NCBI GenBank assembly: GCA_947488605.1
Contig: CANKZJ010000002.1
Span: 372,001 to 436,000, forward strand
Origin: an uncultured Paracoccaceae bacterium
Lineage (GTDB): Bacteria; Pseudomonadota; Alphaproteobacteria; Rhodobacterales; Rhodobacteraceae
Direction of reading: 5' to 3'
DNA length: 64,000 bases
Positions 27,952 through 37,118 of the stretch are shown here, one piece after another. Each line of letters starts with the position of its first letter. The stretch's first letter is position 1. The notes beneath the pieces were generated by a model, which worked only from the letters and a program-made list of their open reading frames with translations, made no database searches and was not told the origin of the DNA. The position numbers and the translations under genes are program-made.

Positions 27952-29258
27952 CCGATCTTGCGCTGGGCTATCTGTCCTTTCCTGTTTTGCTTTTGCTCAT
28001 ATTTTTACGTGCGCCTATCGGGCTTGCGATGTTGCTGTGCGGGATCGCGGGACTTTGGCTGGCGACCGATGGGACAACGGTATTCATGGCGCGGTTGAAA
28101 TCCGAGGTATATTCGACCTTTTCCAGCTATAATCTGTCGATTATTCCGATGTTCTTGCTGATGGGTCAATTCGCGACCTATTCCGGCATGTCGCGGTCGC
28201 TTTTTAAGGCGGCTGAAGCATGGCTGGGGCACCGCAAAGGCGGGATGGCAATGGCGTCCATCGGGGCTTGCGCCGGCTTTGGGGCGATTTGCGGATCATC
28301 GCTTGCGACCGCCGCCACGATGAGCAAAGTCGCTTTGCCGGAATTGCGCAAATACGGCTATTCGGGCGGGTTTTCGACTGCGACTTTGGCCGCCGGGGGC
28401 ACCTTGGGGATACTGATCCCGCCGTCTGTGATCCTTGTGATCTACGCAATCTTGACCGAGCAGAACATCGCAAAACTATTCGCCGCCGCAGTCATCCCCG
28501 GCATCATCGCCGCCTTGGGCTATATGCTGACAATCGCGATCTATGTCCGGCTTTATCCTGATCAGGCAGGTACCCGTCCGCGTATAAGCTATTCCGAGCG
28601 CATCAAGGCGATGGGCGCTGTTTGGCCGGTCATGATGGTTTTTGGTCTGGTTGTGGGCGGTATCTATTCAGGGTGGTTCACGCCAACCGAAGGTGCCGCA
28701 GTGGGTGCGATGGGAACCGGGCTGATCGCGTTTTTCTCAGGGGCACTGAATTGGCAGGTTCTACGTCAGAGCATTCTAGAGACGGCCACCGGCACCGGTA
28801 TGATCTTTTTCATTGTTCTGGGGGCTGCATTCTACAATGGCTTTCTGGCACTTACCCAAGTCCCGCAAGAGCTATCCGCTTGGGTGACCGAACAAGGCTT
28901 TAGCCCTTGGATGGTTATGGTGCTGATCCTCGTCTTTTATCTGATCTTGGGTTGCTTGATGGATAGCTTGTCGATGATCCTATTGACGGTCCCAATCTTC
29001 TGGCCAGTGATTTCGGGTCTGGACTTTGGCATGACGACCGAGGAGGTCGCGATCTGGTTCGGCATTATGGTCTTGATCGTGGTCGAAGTGGGACTGATTA
29101 CACCGCCCGTTGGTATGAACTTGTTTATTATCAATAGTATGGACAAAGAAACGCCAATGACGGCCACCTACAAGTCCGTGCTGTTTTTCGTCGGTTCAGA
29201 TGTTGTGCGGGTCTTTATCCTACTGATGTTCCCCGCAATCACGCTCGTGTTTGTCTAG
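27948..29258 (+). CDS. dctM: TRAP transporter large permease (DctM family)
   Basis: A 436-residue polytopic protein with about twelve helices. Family landmarks include IPMFLLMGQFATYSGMSR, GAICGSSLATAATM, LAAGGTLGILIPPSVILVIY and ITPPVGMNLFIINS. It is the sodium-coupled channel of the TRAP system. The ATG at 27948 overlaps the small-permease stop as ATGA. It converges with the kinase gene 38 bp on. Confidence 0.92.
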   Translation: MTDLALGYLSFPVLLLLIFLRAPIGLAMLLCGIAGLWLATDGTTVFMARLKSEVYSTFSSYNLSIIPMFLLMGQFATYSGMSRSLFKAAEAWLGHRKGGMAMASIGACAGFGAICGSSLATAATMSKVALPELRKYGYSGGFSTATLAAGGTLGILIPPSVILVIYAILTEQNIAKLFAAAVIPGIIAALGYMLTIAIYVRLYPDQAGTRPRISYSERIKAMGAVWPVMMVFGLVVGGIYSGWFTPTEGAAVGAMGTGLIAFFSGALNWQVLRQSILETATGTGMIFFIVLGAAFYNGFLALTQVPQELSAWVTEQGFSPWMVMVLILVFYLILGCLMDSLSMILLTVPIFWPVISGLDFGMTTEEVAIWFGIMVLIVVEVGLITPPVGMNLFIINSMDKETPMTATYKSVLFFVGSDVVRVFILLMFPAITLVFV

Positions 29259-29296
29259 ATCAGGGACAGTCGTGTCCGCTCACGCGTAGCGCAGCC

Positions 29297-29938
29297 TTAC
29301 GTCTTCGGCGTGGGTTCCCCGTTGAGATTGAAATCGCACGGTATGGCGCGATCAATGACACGTTGCGCGTTCGGAATATCATTGCCTTCAGCGCGGCGGG
29401 TCGCGACAGCGGATGAATAATTCAGGCTCAACCAACGATGGATCAGCCGTGCGCGCAACTCTGGCATGGGGACATTCACACGTGCGGATACATCCCAAAG
29501 CTCTGCGAGCTTTGACCAAGGTGCCTCGTCAAACATCAGGTAATTGCCTTCGACAATGATCACCTTGGCTGTGGCAGGTACGGCTACGGCGCCTGCAATT
29601 GCCAGATCACGCGAGCGATCAAAAGTAGGGGCAAAGACCTCTTCGCCCGTCTTTAGCGCTGCGACCAGACGCAAGAAGCCGGGCGCGTCAAACGTCTCGG
29701 GCGCGCCTTTGCGCGGGCGCAGGCTGCGTGCATCCAAAATCGCGTTATCAAGGTGAAACCCGTCCATGGGAACAACGCTCGTCTTGCGCCCTTGGGCGTT
29801 CAGCCGTCGGGCCAATTCGCTGGACAGCGTGGATTTGCCACAACCGGGGGCGCCTGTGATGGCAACAAGATAGCGGTCACTGTTCTGGGACAAAACATGT
29901 TCTGCCAGCGTGTTTGTGTGTTCGGTTAGCGTATTCAC
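29297..29938 (-). CDS. nucleoside/sugar kinase-like P-loop protein (PanK/uridine kinase superfamily)
   Basis: A 213-residue ATPase with Walker A GAPGCGKST and a PMDGFHLDN motif. These, with the KGAPETFDAPGF segment, match the uridine kinase/PanK-like 'nucleoside triphosphate hydrolase' family that includes the fructose kinase FrcK. GTG at 29938 has GAGG eight bases before it; longer frames extend into the divergent promoter region and are unlikely. Phosphoryl acceptor unknown; no sugar operon is next to it. Confidence 0.75.
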   Translation of the reverse strand: MNTLTEHTNTLAEHVLSQNSDRYLVAITGAPGCGKSTLSSELARRLNAQGRKTSVVPMDGFHLDNAILDARSLRPRKGAPETFDAPGFLRLVAALKTGEEVFAPTFDRSRDLAIAGAVAVPATAKVIIVEGNYLMFDEAPWSKLAELWDVSARVNVPMPELRARLIHRWLSLNYSSAVATRRAEGNDIPNAQRVIDRAIPCDFNLNGEPTPKT

Positions 29939-30129
29939 TGCGTCTGCCTCGCGTTCGGGTTGTCCCGTTTTTCTGAACCCTAGCGCGTGTCTTGGCGCGA
30001 CGCGACAGGTTTTTGACCTCAAGCGATCCTGCGCCGAAGCTTTGCGTGAAATTTGTGAACAAAAGTGGCGAATGCCAACAGTTTGGCTTAAGTACTGGCC
30101 AAGATGACACTGAACAGGCTGCCAATTTG

Positions 30130-30987
30130 ATGGGAACGATCTTGCGGATATGGCGTGTTCTTGTGGCCGTGTGGACAACGGCTGGCGAAAAGCACCTTGG
30201 CTTGATCGCAGCAGGTGTCGCGTTTTTTGGGATGTTTGGCATATTTCCGGGCATCGCTGCCGTTATCGCGATTTTTGGTTTGATTGCTGATCCGGTTGTG
30301 ATTGCGGAACAATTGGCCTTGATGGAAGACATCATTCCACCCGATGCCTACAACTTGATTGCGTCGCAGGTTTTCCGCCTGGTGGCCGCACCGGCGGATG
30401 CGCTGGGGTGGGCGACGGTTGTTTCAATAGCGCTCGCAATTTGGTCGTGCCGTGCTGGCGTTGGTGCGCTCATCGGTGGATTGAACGCAATTGCCGGGCA
30501 GCGGATGCGTAACGGGATTTGGCAAATGGTCGTAGCGCTGCTGCTGACGTTCGCTTTGGTATCTTTGGCGATTGTCGCACTGACGGTTGTCGTCGTTGTG
30601 CCAATCGGCTTGGCATTCATTCCCGTGGCCACATCTACAGCATGGTTGTTAGAGGGCATCCGTTGGTTGGTCGCACTCGGCGTGCTGATGATCGGGCTCA
30701 GCTTACTTTATCGGTTTGGCCCCGCACGTATTGGCGGTCGGGGGCGATGGTTTACTGTGGGTGCTGTTGTGGTCGTAGTTTTATGGGTTGCGGCCTCGGC
30801 GGGGCTGTCATTCTACCTGACGAATTTCGCCAGCTACAATGAAGTTTACGGATCAATCGGTGCCGTGATCGGCTTGCTGTTGTGGCTTTATGTCAGTGCC
30901 TATCTCATCCTTTTGGGTGCCGCATTAAACGTCCATGTGCATGGGTTCGACAGCGTGCCCTCGGACGACGATACCACCTTTGTCTAA
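30130..30987 (+). CDS. YihY/virulence factor BrkB family membrane protein
   Basis: The 285-residue product has about six membrane helices. GEKHLGLIAAGVAFFGMFGIFPGIAA near the N-terminus and a C-terminal SYNEVYGSIGAVIGLLLWLYVSAYLILLGA are typical of the YihY (formerly RNase BN) family, an inner-membrane protein of unknown function. ATG 30130 was chosen as the first start before the conserved region. Its TAA stop overlaps the kynU stop on the other strand by four bases. Confidence 0.8.
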   Translation: MGTILRIWRVLVAVWTTAGEKHLGLIAAGVAFFGMFGIFPGIAAVIAIFGLIADPVVIAEQLALMEDIIPPDAYNLIASQVFRLVAAPADALGWATVVSIALAIWSCRAGVGALIGGLNAIAGQRMRNGIWQMVVALLLTFALVSLAIVALTVVVVVPIGLAFIPVATSTAWLLEGIRWLVALGVLMIGLSLLYRFGPARIGGRGRWFTVGAVVVVVLWVAASAGLSFYLTNFASYNEVYGSIGAVIGLLLWLYVSAYLILLGAALNVHVHGFDSVPSDDDTTFV

Positions 30988-32177
30988 GTGACCCGTGAGA
31001 CGCGTTTGTAGTCCGGGTGATCCCAAAGCCGGTTCGTCATGACATCCGTGATGACGTTGATCGCAGCGTCCACATCACTGGCGTCAATGAACAAAGGGCA
31101 AAAGCCGAACCGCATAATGTTCGGCGCGCGGAAATCACCGACGACATTGCGCGCGATACACGCCTGCATCGCGGCATACCCGTGTTCAAAGGCGAAGGAC
31201 ACTTGGCTGCCGCGCTCTTGCGGATTGCGGGAACTGGCGAGTGTAAGCATCGGGCATTGTGCCTCTATGCCTGCAATAAACTGTTCGGTCAGTGCGATTG
31301 AGGCTGTGCGCAAATCGTCCATATCGACCTGATCCCAGATGTCGAGTGAGGCATCAAGTGCCGCCATTTGCAGCACAGAAGGTGTCCCCACGCGCATCCG
31401 TTCAATTCCGGTGCCAGGCCGGTAATCAAGGTCAAACGCAAACGGCGCTTCATGTCCCAACCAACCCGAGAGTGCGGGCTGGCATGTATTGATGTGGCGC
31501 GGTGAGACGTAGATAAATGCTGGCGCGCCGGGGCCTGCGTTGAGGTATTTGTAGGTGCAGCCGACAGCAAAATCCGCGTTGCACCCCTTCAGATCGACCG
31601 CCATCGCCCCAGCCGTATGCGCCAGATCCCACGATGCGACTGCGCCCACTGCATGCACCTTCGCAGTGAGGTCAGCCATGTCGTGCAAGCGTCCGGTCCT
31701 GTAATCGACCTGCGTCAGCATCAAGACTGCCAGATCATCATTGATGTGGTTTTCAACATCCTGTGGATCAACGACGCGCAATTCATGCCCGCGCCCCAGT
31801 GATTTGATCAGCCCCTCAGCCATGTAAATGTCAGATGGGAAGTTACCGTTATCGGTCAGAATGACCTTGCGATCCGGGACAAGATCAATCGCTGCGGCCA
31901 GCGCCTGATAGACCTTGATCGACAGGGTATCACCCAAGACGACATGACCGGGCTCTGCACCGATCAGCCGGGCAATCCGGTCACCCAATGCGGTGGGTTG
32001 CGCCATCCATCCTGCACGGTTCCAGCCGGTGATAACTTTCTCACCCCATTCTGCCGTAATCGTCCGCGCGACGCGTGCCTCGGCTGCTTTTGGCAATGGA
32101 CCCAACGAATTGCCGTCGAGGTAGATCATGCCTTCCGGCAAATAGAACATCGCTTTGGTCGCGGCGAAATCAGTCAT
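30984..32177 (-). CDS. kynU: kynureninase
   Basis: A 397-residue PLP enzyme that cleaves kynurenine to anthranilate and alanine in tryptophan breakdown. Matching features are YLDGNSLGPLP at the N-terminus, the central SWDLAHTAGAM with the PLP-binding Asp, and the Lys motif GCTYKYLNAGPGAPAF, in which YKYLN carries the Schiff-base lysine. The C-terminal RFGFCPLFIDASDVD fits the family. It lies downstream of the SDR and DUF1304 genes on the same strand. The tryptophan dioxygenase and formamidase genes are not in the window. Confidence 0.93.
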   Translation of the reverse strand: MTDFAATKAMFYLPEGMIYLDGNSLGPLPKAAEARVARTITAEWGEKVITGWNRAGWMAQPTALGDRIARLIGAEPGHVVLGDTLSIKVYQALAAAIDLVPDRKVILTDNGNFPSDIYMAEGLIKSLGRGHELRVVDPQDVENHINDDLAVLMLTQVDYRTGRLHDMADLTAKVHAVGAVASWDLAHTAGAMAVDLKGCNADFAVGCTYKYLNAGPGAPAFIYVSPRHINTCQPALSGWLGHEAPFAFDLDYRPGTGIERMRVGTPSVLQMAALDASLDIWDQVDMDDLRTASIALTEQFIAGIEAQCPMLTLASSRNPQERGSQVSFAFEHGYAAMQACIARNVVGDFRAPNIMRFGFCPLFIDASDVDAAINVITDVMTNRLWDHPDYKRVSRVT

Positions 32178-32186
32178 GGAGGGTCC

Positions 32187-32540
32187 TTAGATATTCAAGA
32201 AAAGCGCAATCAGCGCCAACGTTGCAGGAACAGTCTGCGCAAACAAGGCGGCCTTAATCCCGCACATTGCCGCGTAGATGCCTGCGACAATAACGCAGAG
32301 CAACAAAAAGATGACCATCTGTCCGCCAGCGACGCCCAACACAAGACCGTAAATCAAACCCGCTGACAGAAACCCGTTATAGAGCCCCTGATTGGCGGCC
32401 ATGACTTTGCTTTCAGCGGCGAACTCTGGAGTTGTGCCAAAAACCTTGCGTGTGCGGGGTGCTTCCCAACGGAACATCTCAAGGATCAGAAAGTAGGCGT
32501 GGATAAGCGCGACGAGCACGACAAGAATAGGGCCAAACAT
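32187..32540 (-). CDS. DUF1304 family small membrane protein
   Basis: A 117-residue integral membrane protein with four hydrophobic helices. The N-terminal LVALIHAYFLILEMFRWEAP and central AANQGLYNGFLSAGL are characteristic of DUF1304, a family without a known function. The ATG at 32540 overlaps the SDR stop (TGATG), so it is translationally coupled to the SDR, and kynU follows nine bases after its stop. Confidence 0.8.
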   Translation of the reverse strand: MFGPILVVLVALIHAYFLILEMFRWEAPRTRKVFGTTPEFAAESKVMAANQGLYNGFLSAGLIYGLVLGVAGGQMVIFLLLCVIVAGIYAAMCGIKAALFAQTVPATLALIALFLNI

Positions 32541-33298
32541 CAGACTTGCCCGCCAGACACTTGGATGGTTTGGGCGTTCACACCGCGCGCTCCGTCGGAA
32601 CATAGCCACATGGCGGCGGCTGTGATTTCATCGACTTCAAGCAGTTTGTGATGGCGGTTTGCCTTGGCGAACACATCAATTGCACCTTGTTCATTAACGC
32701 CAAACTTTTTCATCACACCGGGTATCTGCGCACGCACAATGTCTGTGTCCACATATCCCGGACAAAGCGCGTTGAATGTGATGGGGCGACGCATGAATTC
32801 CTCTGACAGCCCGCGGATCAGGCCGATGACACCGTGTTTCGTGACCGTATAGGGGATCGCATTCTTCAGCCCGCGCACCCCGGCGATCGAGCTGATGACA
32901 ATCATGCGGGCAGGGGTGGCCGGCTCCAGCGTTTCCATTGCAGCCTGAAAGGTCAGGAACACACCGTCGAGATTGGTCGTCATTGTCTTGCGCCATTGTG
33001 CCAGTGTGGTTTTTTCAAATGGGCCGCCCTCGGCAATGCCTGCATTGGCGACGCAAATCTGAATGGGCCCGCGTGCTTTGGCCGCTGCGGCGATCCCGTC
33101 GCGCACCGATGCTTCGTCATCGACATCCATAACCAGCGCATGCACGCGCGGATTAGCGGCAGCTACCATTTCCAGCTTTTCTGCACGACGCCCCGTGATT
33201 GTGACCTCGGCGCCAGCCTGCGCCAAGGCAATCGCGATCCCTTCGCCAATCCCGGTGCCGCCGCCGGTGATCAATGCGTGTTTTCCAGCATGTTCCAT
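32540..33298 (-). CDS. SDR family NAD(P)-dependent oxidoreductase
   Basis: A 252-residue classical short-chain dehydrogenase. It shows the cofactor motif TGGGTGIG, NAG in VANAGIAEGG, the catalytic Ser in VISSIAG and the YTVTK active-site pair. The closest character is a 3-hydroxyacyl or 3-hydroxybutyrate-type dehydrogenase, but that is not decisive. AAGGA lies before the ATG at 33298. It is first in a run with DUF1304 and kynU, so a role in anthranilate/aromatic or acyl metabolism is possible. Confidence 0.82.
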   Translation of the reverse strand: MEHAGKHALITGGGTGIGEGIAIALAQAGAEVTITGRRAEKLEMVAAANPRVHALVMDVDDEASVRDGIAAAAKARGPIQICVANAGIAEGGPFEKTTLAQWRKTMTTNLDGVFLTFQAAMETLEPATPARMIVISSIAGVRGLKNAIPYTVTKHGVIGLIRGLSEEFMRRPITFNALCPGYVDTDIVRAQIPGVMKKFGVNEQGAIDVFAKANRHHKLLEVDEITAAAMWLCSDGARGVNAQTIQVSGGQV

Positions 33299-33377
33299 GA
33301 TGATCCTTTCGTTACCAGCCATGCTAACCGCCCGTCAGGCATGGACAAGCCCAAAGCGGCGCGGCACAACATGCGCC

Positions 33378-33827
33378 ATGAAATGGATCGATATTCCGCC
33401 TGTCTGGCTCTTTCTCGCCCTTGCGATCACTTGGGGGTTTAGCGAAGTCCAACCCAGTTTTCTGGCCGTCGGCGGCCCGATCACGGATCTGTTGGGCGGG
33501 CTGCTTGTGGGTGGCGGTTTGGTGCTGATCTTTCTTGCGGCTGCCGAGATGCGCAAGAAACGCACAACAATTATCCCACATATGGAAGCGGATCACCTTG
33601 TTACAACCGGCATCTTTGCACGCAGCCGGAACCCGATTTATCTGGGTGATGCATTGATCTTGGCAGGGCTTGCTTTGCGATGGGAAGCGCCTTTGGCGGT
33701 CCTTCTTGTGCCGCTCTTTGTGGGCACGATCACGGCACGTTTCATCATCCCCGAGGAAAACAGTCTGCGGATCAAGTTTCGCGCTGAATTCGCGCGCTAT
33801 TGCCAAAAGACGCGCCGCTGGGTGTAA
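33378..33827 (+). CDS. isoprenylcysteine carboxyl methyltransferase-like membrane protein
   Basis: A 149-residue protein with four to five hydrophobic helices and the ICMT/PEMT-type C-terminal signature TTGIFARSRNPIYLGDALILAG ending in EENSLRIKFRAEFARYCQKTRRW, which binds S-adenosylmethionine in relatives. The bacterial substrate is not established. It is divergent from the SDR gene; the intervening 79 bp carry a CCATGC/GCATGG dyad (33319-33344). Confidence 0.78.
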   Translation: MKWIDIPPVWLFLALAITWGFSEVQPSFLAVGGPITDLLGGLLVGGGLVLIFLAAAEMRKKRTTIIPHMEADHLVTTGIFARSRNPIYLGDALILAGLALRWEAPLAVLLVPLFVGTITARFIIPEENSLRIKFRAEFARYCQKTRRWV

Positions 33828-33837
33828 CTGTTAGCGC

Positions 33838-33854
33838 ATGACATTTAATGTCAT
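33838..33854. promoter_or_regulatory. perfect 17-bp palindrome upstream of pntA
   Basis: ATGACATT and AATGTCAT flank a single central T. The site ends 13 bases before the putative pntA -35 element and begins 11 bases after the stop of the methyltransferase gene. It has no T-run and only a one-base centre, so it is a protein-binding site rather than a terminator. The regulator is unknown. Confidence 0.5.
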
Positions 33855-33867
33855 AGCCGCCATACCC

Positions 33868-33894
33868 TTGTGAAATATTCTTGCGCGCTATAAT
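33868..33894 (+). promoter_or_regulatory. candidate promoter of pntAB
   Basis: A perfect -10 TATAAT at 33889-33894 follows TTGTGA at 33868-33873 with a 15-bp spacer, shorter than the usual 17. CCCTTG with a longer spacing is an alternative -35. The predicted start is about 30 bases before the pntA GTG. Confidence 0.5.
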
Positions 33895-33931
33895 GCAACC
33901 TGACTGCAAGCACAGATATGGGGGATGGTCC

Positions 33932-35512
33932 GTGAAGATCGGCACACCAAAAGAGATATTTGAAGGCGAAGACCGGGTCGCAATGACCCCCGCTTCTGCC
34001 AAGGATCTGCAAAAGCTCGGGTATGAGTGCATGATTGAAACGGGGGCAGGTGCTGCTGCCGGTTTCTCTGATCAGACGTATAAAGACGCTGGTGTCGAAG
34101 TCGCAAAGACTGCCACTGCGCTTTACAAAGCCGCTGACATCGTCGCCAAAGTGCGCCCCCCGTCAGATGCCGAGGTCAAGAAGCTGCGTGAAGGGCAAAC
34201 CCTGATCTCGTTCTTCTATCCGGCACAAAATGAAAAGCTGATGGCGGCTGCCAACAAAAAAGGCGCGACCGTTATCGCAATGGATATGGTGCCGCGTATT
34301 TCACGCGCCCAGAAAATGGACGCGCTGTCGTCAATGGCGAACATCGCCGGTTACCGCGCTGTGATCGAGGCCGGTAACAACTTTGGCCGCTTCTTCACCG
34401 GTCAGGTGACGGCTGCGGGTAAGGTGCCCCCTGCAAAGGTTCTGGTTGTTGGTGCTGGCGTGGCCGGTTTGGCTGCCATTGGTACGGCCACCTCATTGGG
34501 TGCGATTACCTACGCTTTCGACGTGCGCCCCGAAGTGGCCGAGCAGGTTGAGAGCATGGGCGCTGAATTTGTCTTCCTCGATTTCGAAGAAGAACAGCAA
34601 GATGGCTCTGCGACAGGTGGCTATGCTGCGGTGTCCTCGCCCGAATTTGCCGCTGCACAGTTGGCGAAGTTCCGCGAGATTGCACCTGACATCGACATCG
34701 TGATCACCACAGCACTGATCCCGGGCCGTGATGCGCCAGAGCTTTGGACCAAGGACATGGTTGAAAGCATGAAACCCGGTTCGGTCATCATCGACCTTGC
34801 GGCGGAACGCGGTGGCAACTGTAAACTGACTGTGATGGACGAAAAGATCGTCACCGATAACGGTGTGACGATCGTAGGTTACACCGACTTCCCCAGCCGG
34901 ATGGCCGCGCAGTCCTCAACACTTTATGCCACAAACATTCGTCACATGATGACGGATCTGACGCCTGACAAAGACGGTGTGCCTAACCACAACATGGAAG
35001 ACGATGTCATCCGTGGGGCGACGGCGACACATAAAGGCGAGATTACCTTCCCACCGCCGCCACCCAAAGTGGCAGCGATTGCGGCAGCACCTAAGAAGGA
35101 AGCGCCAAAAGAGCTCACGGCGCAAGAAAAGCGCGCGGCGGAAGATGCGGCGTTCAAAAAAGAGACCAAGACGCAAGTGACCCTTCTGGGCGCAGGTGCG
35201 GCGTTGATCCTTGGCCTTGGCCTGATCCCCGGTATGCCGGCAAGCTTCATGCAGCACTTTATCGTATTCGTCTTGTCGGTCTTCATCGGCTTCCAGGTCA
35301 TCTGGAACGTGGCGCATTCGCTGCACACACCACTGATGGCGGTGACCAATGCGATTTCGTCGATCATTATCTTGGGCGCGCTGATCCAAATCGGATCAAG
35401 CAGTGCGCTGATCACGATTTTAGCCGCACTTGGTATCTTTATGGCAGCGATCAATATCTTCGGTGGCTTCCTCGTGACACGGCGCATGCTCGCCATGTTC
35501 CAGAAATCCTAA
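33932..35512 (+). CDS. pntA: NAD(P) transhydrogenase subunit alpha, fused form
   Basis: The 526-residue subunit contains the NAD(H)-binding domain I (about 1-375, with VLVVGAGVAGLAAIGTA and DVRPEVAEQVESMGA). A charged Ala/Lys/Pro linker (about 380-415) and a C-terminal domain with four hydrophobic segments follow. This is the E. coli-like fused PntA, whereas some alphaproteobacteria such as Rhodospirillum rubrum split it in two. It drives hydride transfer from NADH to NADP+ using the proton gradient. The GTG at 33932 has GGGGGA six bases upstream and gives the family N-terminus (KIGTPKEIFEGEDRVA). Confidence 0.94.
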   Translation: MKIGTPKEIFEGEDRVAMTPASAKDLQKLGYECMIETGAGAAAGFSDQTYKDAGVEVAKTATALYKAADIVAKVRPPSDAEVKKLREGQTLISFFYPAQNEKLMAAANKKGATVIAMDMVPRISRAQKMDALSSMANIAGYRAVIEAGNNFGRFFTGQVTAAGKVPPAKVLVVGAGVAGLAAIGTATSLGAITYAFDVRPEVAEQVESMGAEFVFLDFEEEQQDGSATGGYAAVSSPEFAAAQLAKFREIAPDIDIVITTALIPGRDAPELWTKDMVESMKPGSVIIDLAAERGGNCKLTVMDEKIVTDNGVTIVGYTDFPSRMAAQSSTLYATNIRHMMTDLTPDKDGVPNHNMEDDVIRGATATHKGEITFPPPPPKVAAIAAAPKKEAPKELTAQEKRAAEDAAFKKETKTQVTLLGAGAALILGLGLIPGMPASFMQHFIVFVLSVFIGFQVIWNVAHSLHTPLMAVTNAISSIIILGALIQIGSSSALITILAALGIFMAAINIFGGFLVTRRMLAMFQKS

Positions 35513-35524
35513 AGGGGCAGGGCA

Positions 35525-37042
35525 ATGGAAAACGCATTCACAATCGCGGCGTATGTCGTCGCTGGTATTCTATTCATTCTGTCACTTGGCGGCCTTTCGG
35601 GCCAAGAAAGTGCGAAACGCGCGGTCTGGTACGGCATTGCAGGCATGGCATTGGCCGTCTTTGCAACACTCGTCGGGCCGGGGTCCGGTCTTGGGCTGCT
35701 GTCTGTCATCCTGATCGCACTGGGCGGTATGGTTGGTTACCAGTTGGCCACCAAGGTCGAGATGACCCAGATGCCAGAGCTTGTTGCGATCATGCACTCT
35801 TTGGTTGGTTTGGCTGCTGTCTTTGTGGGCTTTAACGCTGATCTGATGATCAATTACATTGGTGGCATCTACGCGGATAACGGTCAAATGCTTGGCGCGG
35901 TTGCCGCGGATGGCTACACGGTCATCGGACTGCCGAAAGAGGCCTATGATGGTCTGAGTGCCTTTGGGCAATTGATCGCCAAGAAATCCAGCGTCGAGAT
36001 CAGTATTCTGCGTGTTGAACTGGTGCTGGGCATCTGGATCGGCGCTGTGACCTTTACGGGTTCCGTCATCGCCTATGCAAAGCTTGCTGGTAACTCCAGC
36101 CTGCTGCCGTTCAAGGTGGATACGGGCGCGAACAAGCTGCCGGGCGGGCATTTCTTGAACGCTGGTGCGGCTGCACTCTCGGTGATCCTGCTCATAATGT
36201 ATATGGGTGGCACTGGGTCATGGGCGTTGGTCCTCCTGACACTGGCGGGCCTTTTCATCGGCTACCACCTGATTATGGGCATTGGCGGCGCGGATATGCC
36301 AGTCGTAGTGTCCATGCTGAACAGTTATTCTGGTTGGGCGGCGGCAGCGATTGGCTTTAGCCTCGGCAATGATCTGTTGATTGTTGTTGGCGCACTTGTT
36401 GGATCCTCTGGTGCGATCTTGTCCTACATCATGTGTAAGGCGATGAACCGGTCGTTTGTCAGCGTGATCTTGGGCGGCTTTGGCGGCCCGCAGGGCGAAC
36501 AGATGGCCGTTGAAGGTGAACAGATCGCGATTGATGCGGATGGCGTTGCTTCTGCGCTCAACGAAGCCGATAGCGTCATCATCATTCCAGGTTACGGCAT
36601 GGCGGTTGCACAAGCGCAGCAGGCGGTGTCTGAACTGGTGCGCAAACTGCGCGCACAGGGCAAGAACGTGCGCTTTGCGATCCACCCTGTGGCGGGGCGT
36701 CTGCCGGGTCACATGAACGTGCTGCTGGCCGAAGCCAAAGTGCCTTATGACATCGTGATGGAAATGGACGAGATTAACGAGGACTTCCCGACGACGGACG
36801 TCGCCATCGTGATCGGATCCAACGACATCGTGAATCCTGCCGCACAGGATGATCCCAACAGCCCGATTGCGGGGATGCCGGTTCTGGAATGCTGGAAAGC
36901 CAAGCAGGTGTTCGTGTCCAAGCGCGGGCAGGGTACGGGGTACTCTGGTATCGAGAACCCGTTGTTCTTTAAGGACAACACGCGGATGTTCTATGGTGAT
37001 GCGAAGAAGTCTTTGGACGAATTGCTACCAAAGATCGACTGA
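35525..37042 (+). CDS. pntB: NAD(P) transhydrogenase subunit beta
   Basis: A 505-residue subunit with about nine N-terminal helices and a C-terminal NADP(H)-binding domain III (about 330-505; [59 protein letters not shown]). AGGGGCAGGGCA precedes the ATG, 12 bp after pntA. The intact pair should provide NADPH for biosynthesis and redox defence. A strong terminator follows. Confidence 0.96.
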   Translation: MENAFTIAAYVVAGILFILSLGGLSGQESAKRAVWYGIAGMALAVFATLVGPGSGLGLLSVILIALGGMVGYQLATKVEMTQMPELVAIMHSLVGLAAVFVGFNADLMINYIGGIYADNGQMLGAVAADGYTVIGLPKEAYDGLSAFGQLIAKKSSVEISILRVELVLGIWIGAVTFTGSVIAYAKLAGNSSLLPFKVDTGANKLPGGHFLNAGAAALSVILLIMYMGGTGSWALVLLTLAGLFIGYHLIMGIGGADMPVVVSMLNSYSGWAAAAIGFSLGNDLLIVVGALVGSSGAILSYIMCKAMNRSFVSVILGGFGGPQGEQMAVEGEQIAIDADGVASALNEADSVIIIPGYGMAVAQAQQAVSELVRKLRAQGKNVRFAIHPVAGRLPGHMNVLLAEAKVPYDIVMEMDEINEDFPTTDVAIVIGSNDIVNPAAQDDPNSPIAGMPVLECWKAKQVFVSKRGQGTGYSGIENPLFFKDNTRMFYGDAKKSLDELLPKID

Positions 37043-37079
37043 TGATCAGGTAAGGTGGATCATGATCCACCATTGCGAC

Positions 37080-37109
37080 AAAGCCCCGCTGTTCTCAGCG
37101 GGGCTTTTT
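37080..37109 (+). terminator. rho-independent terminator of pntAB
   Basis: AAAGCCCCGCTG and CAGCGGGGCTTT form a 12-bp stem around TTCT, followed by further T residues. It lies 38 bases after the pntB stop. With A-rich and T-rich flanks it could also stop minus-strand transcription from the patatin gene. Confidence 0.9.
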
Positions 37110-37118
37110 CATTTGGTA

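Noticed and set aside
32834-33442. A 202-codon plus-strand frame opposite the SDR gene
   Set aside because: The SDR on the other strand has its cofactor motif, catalytic triad and Shine-Dalgarno; this frame has none.
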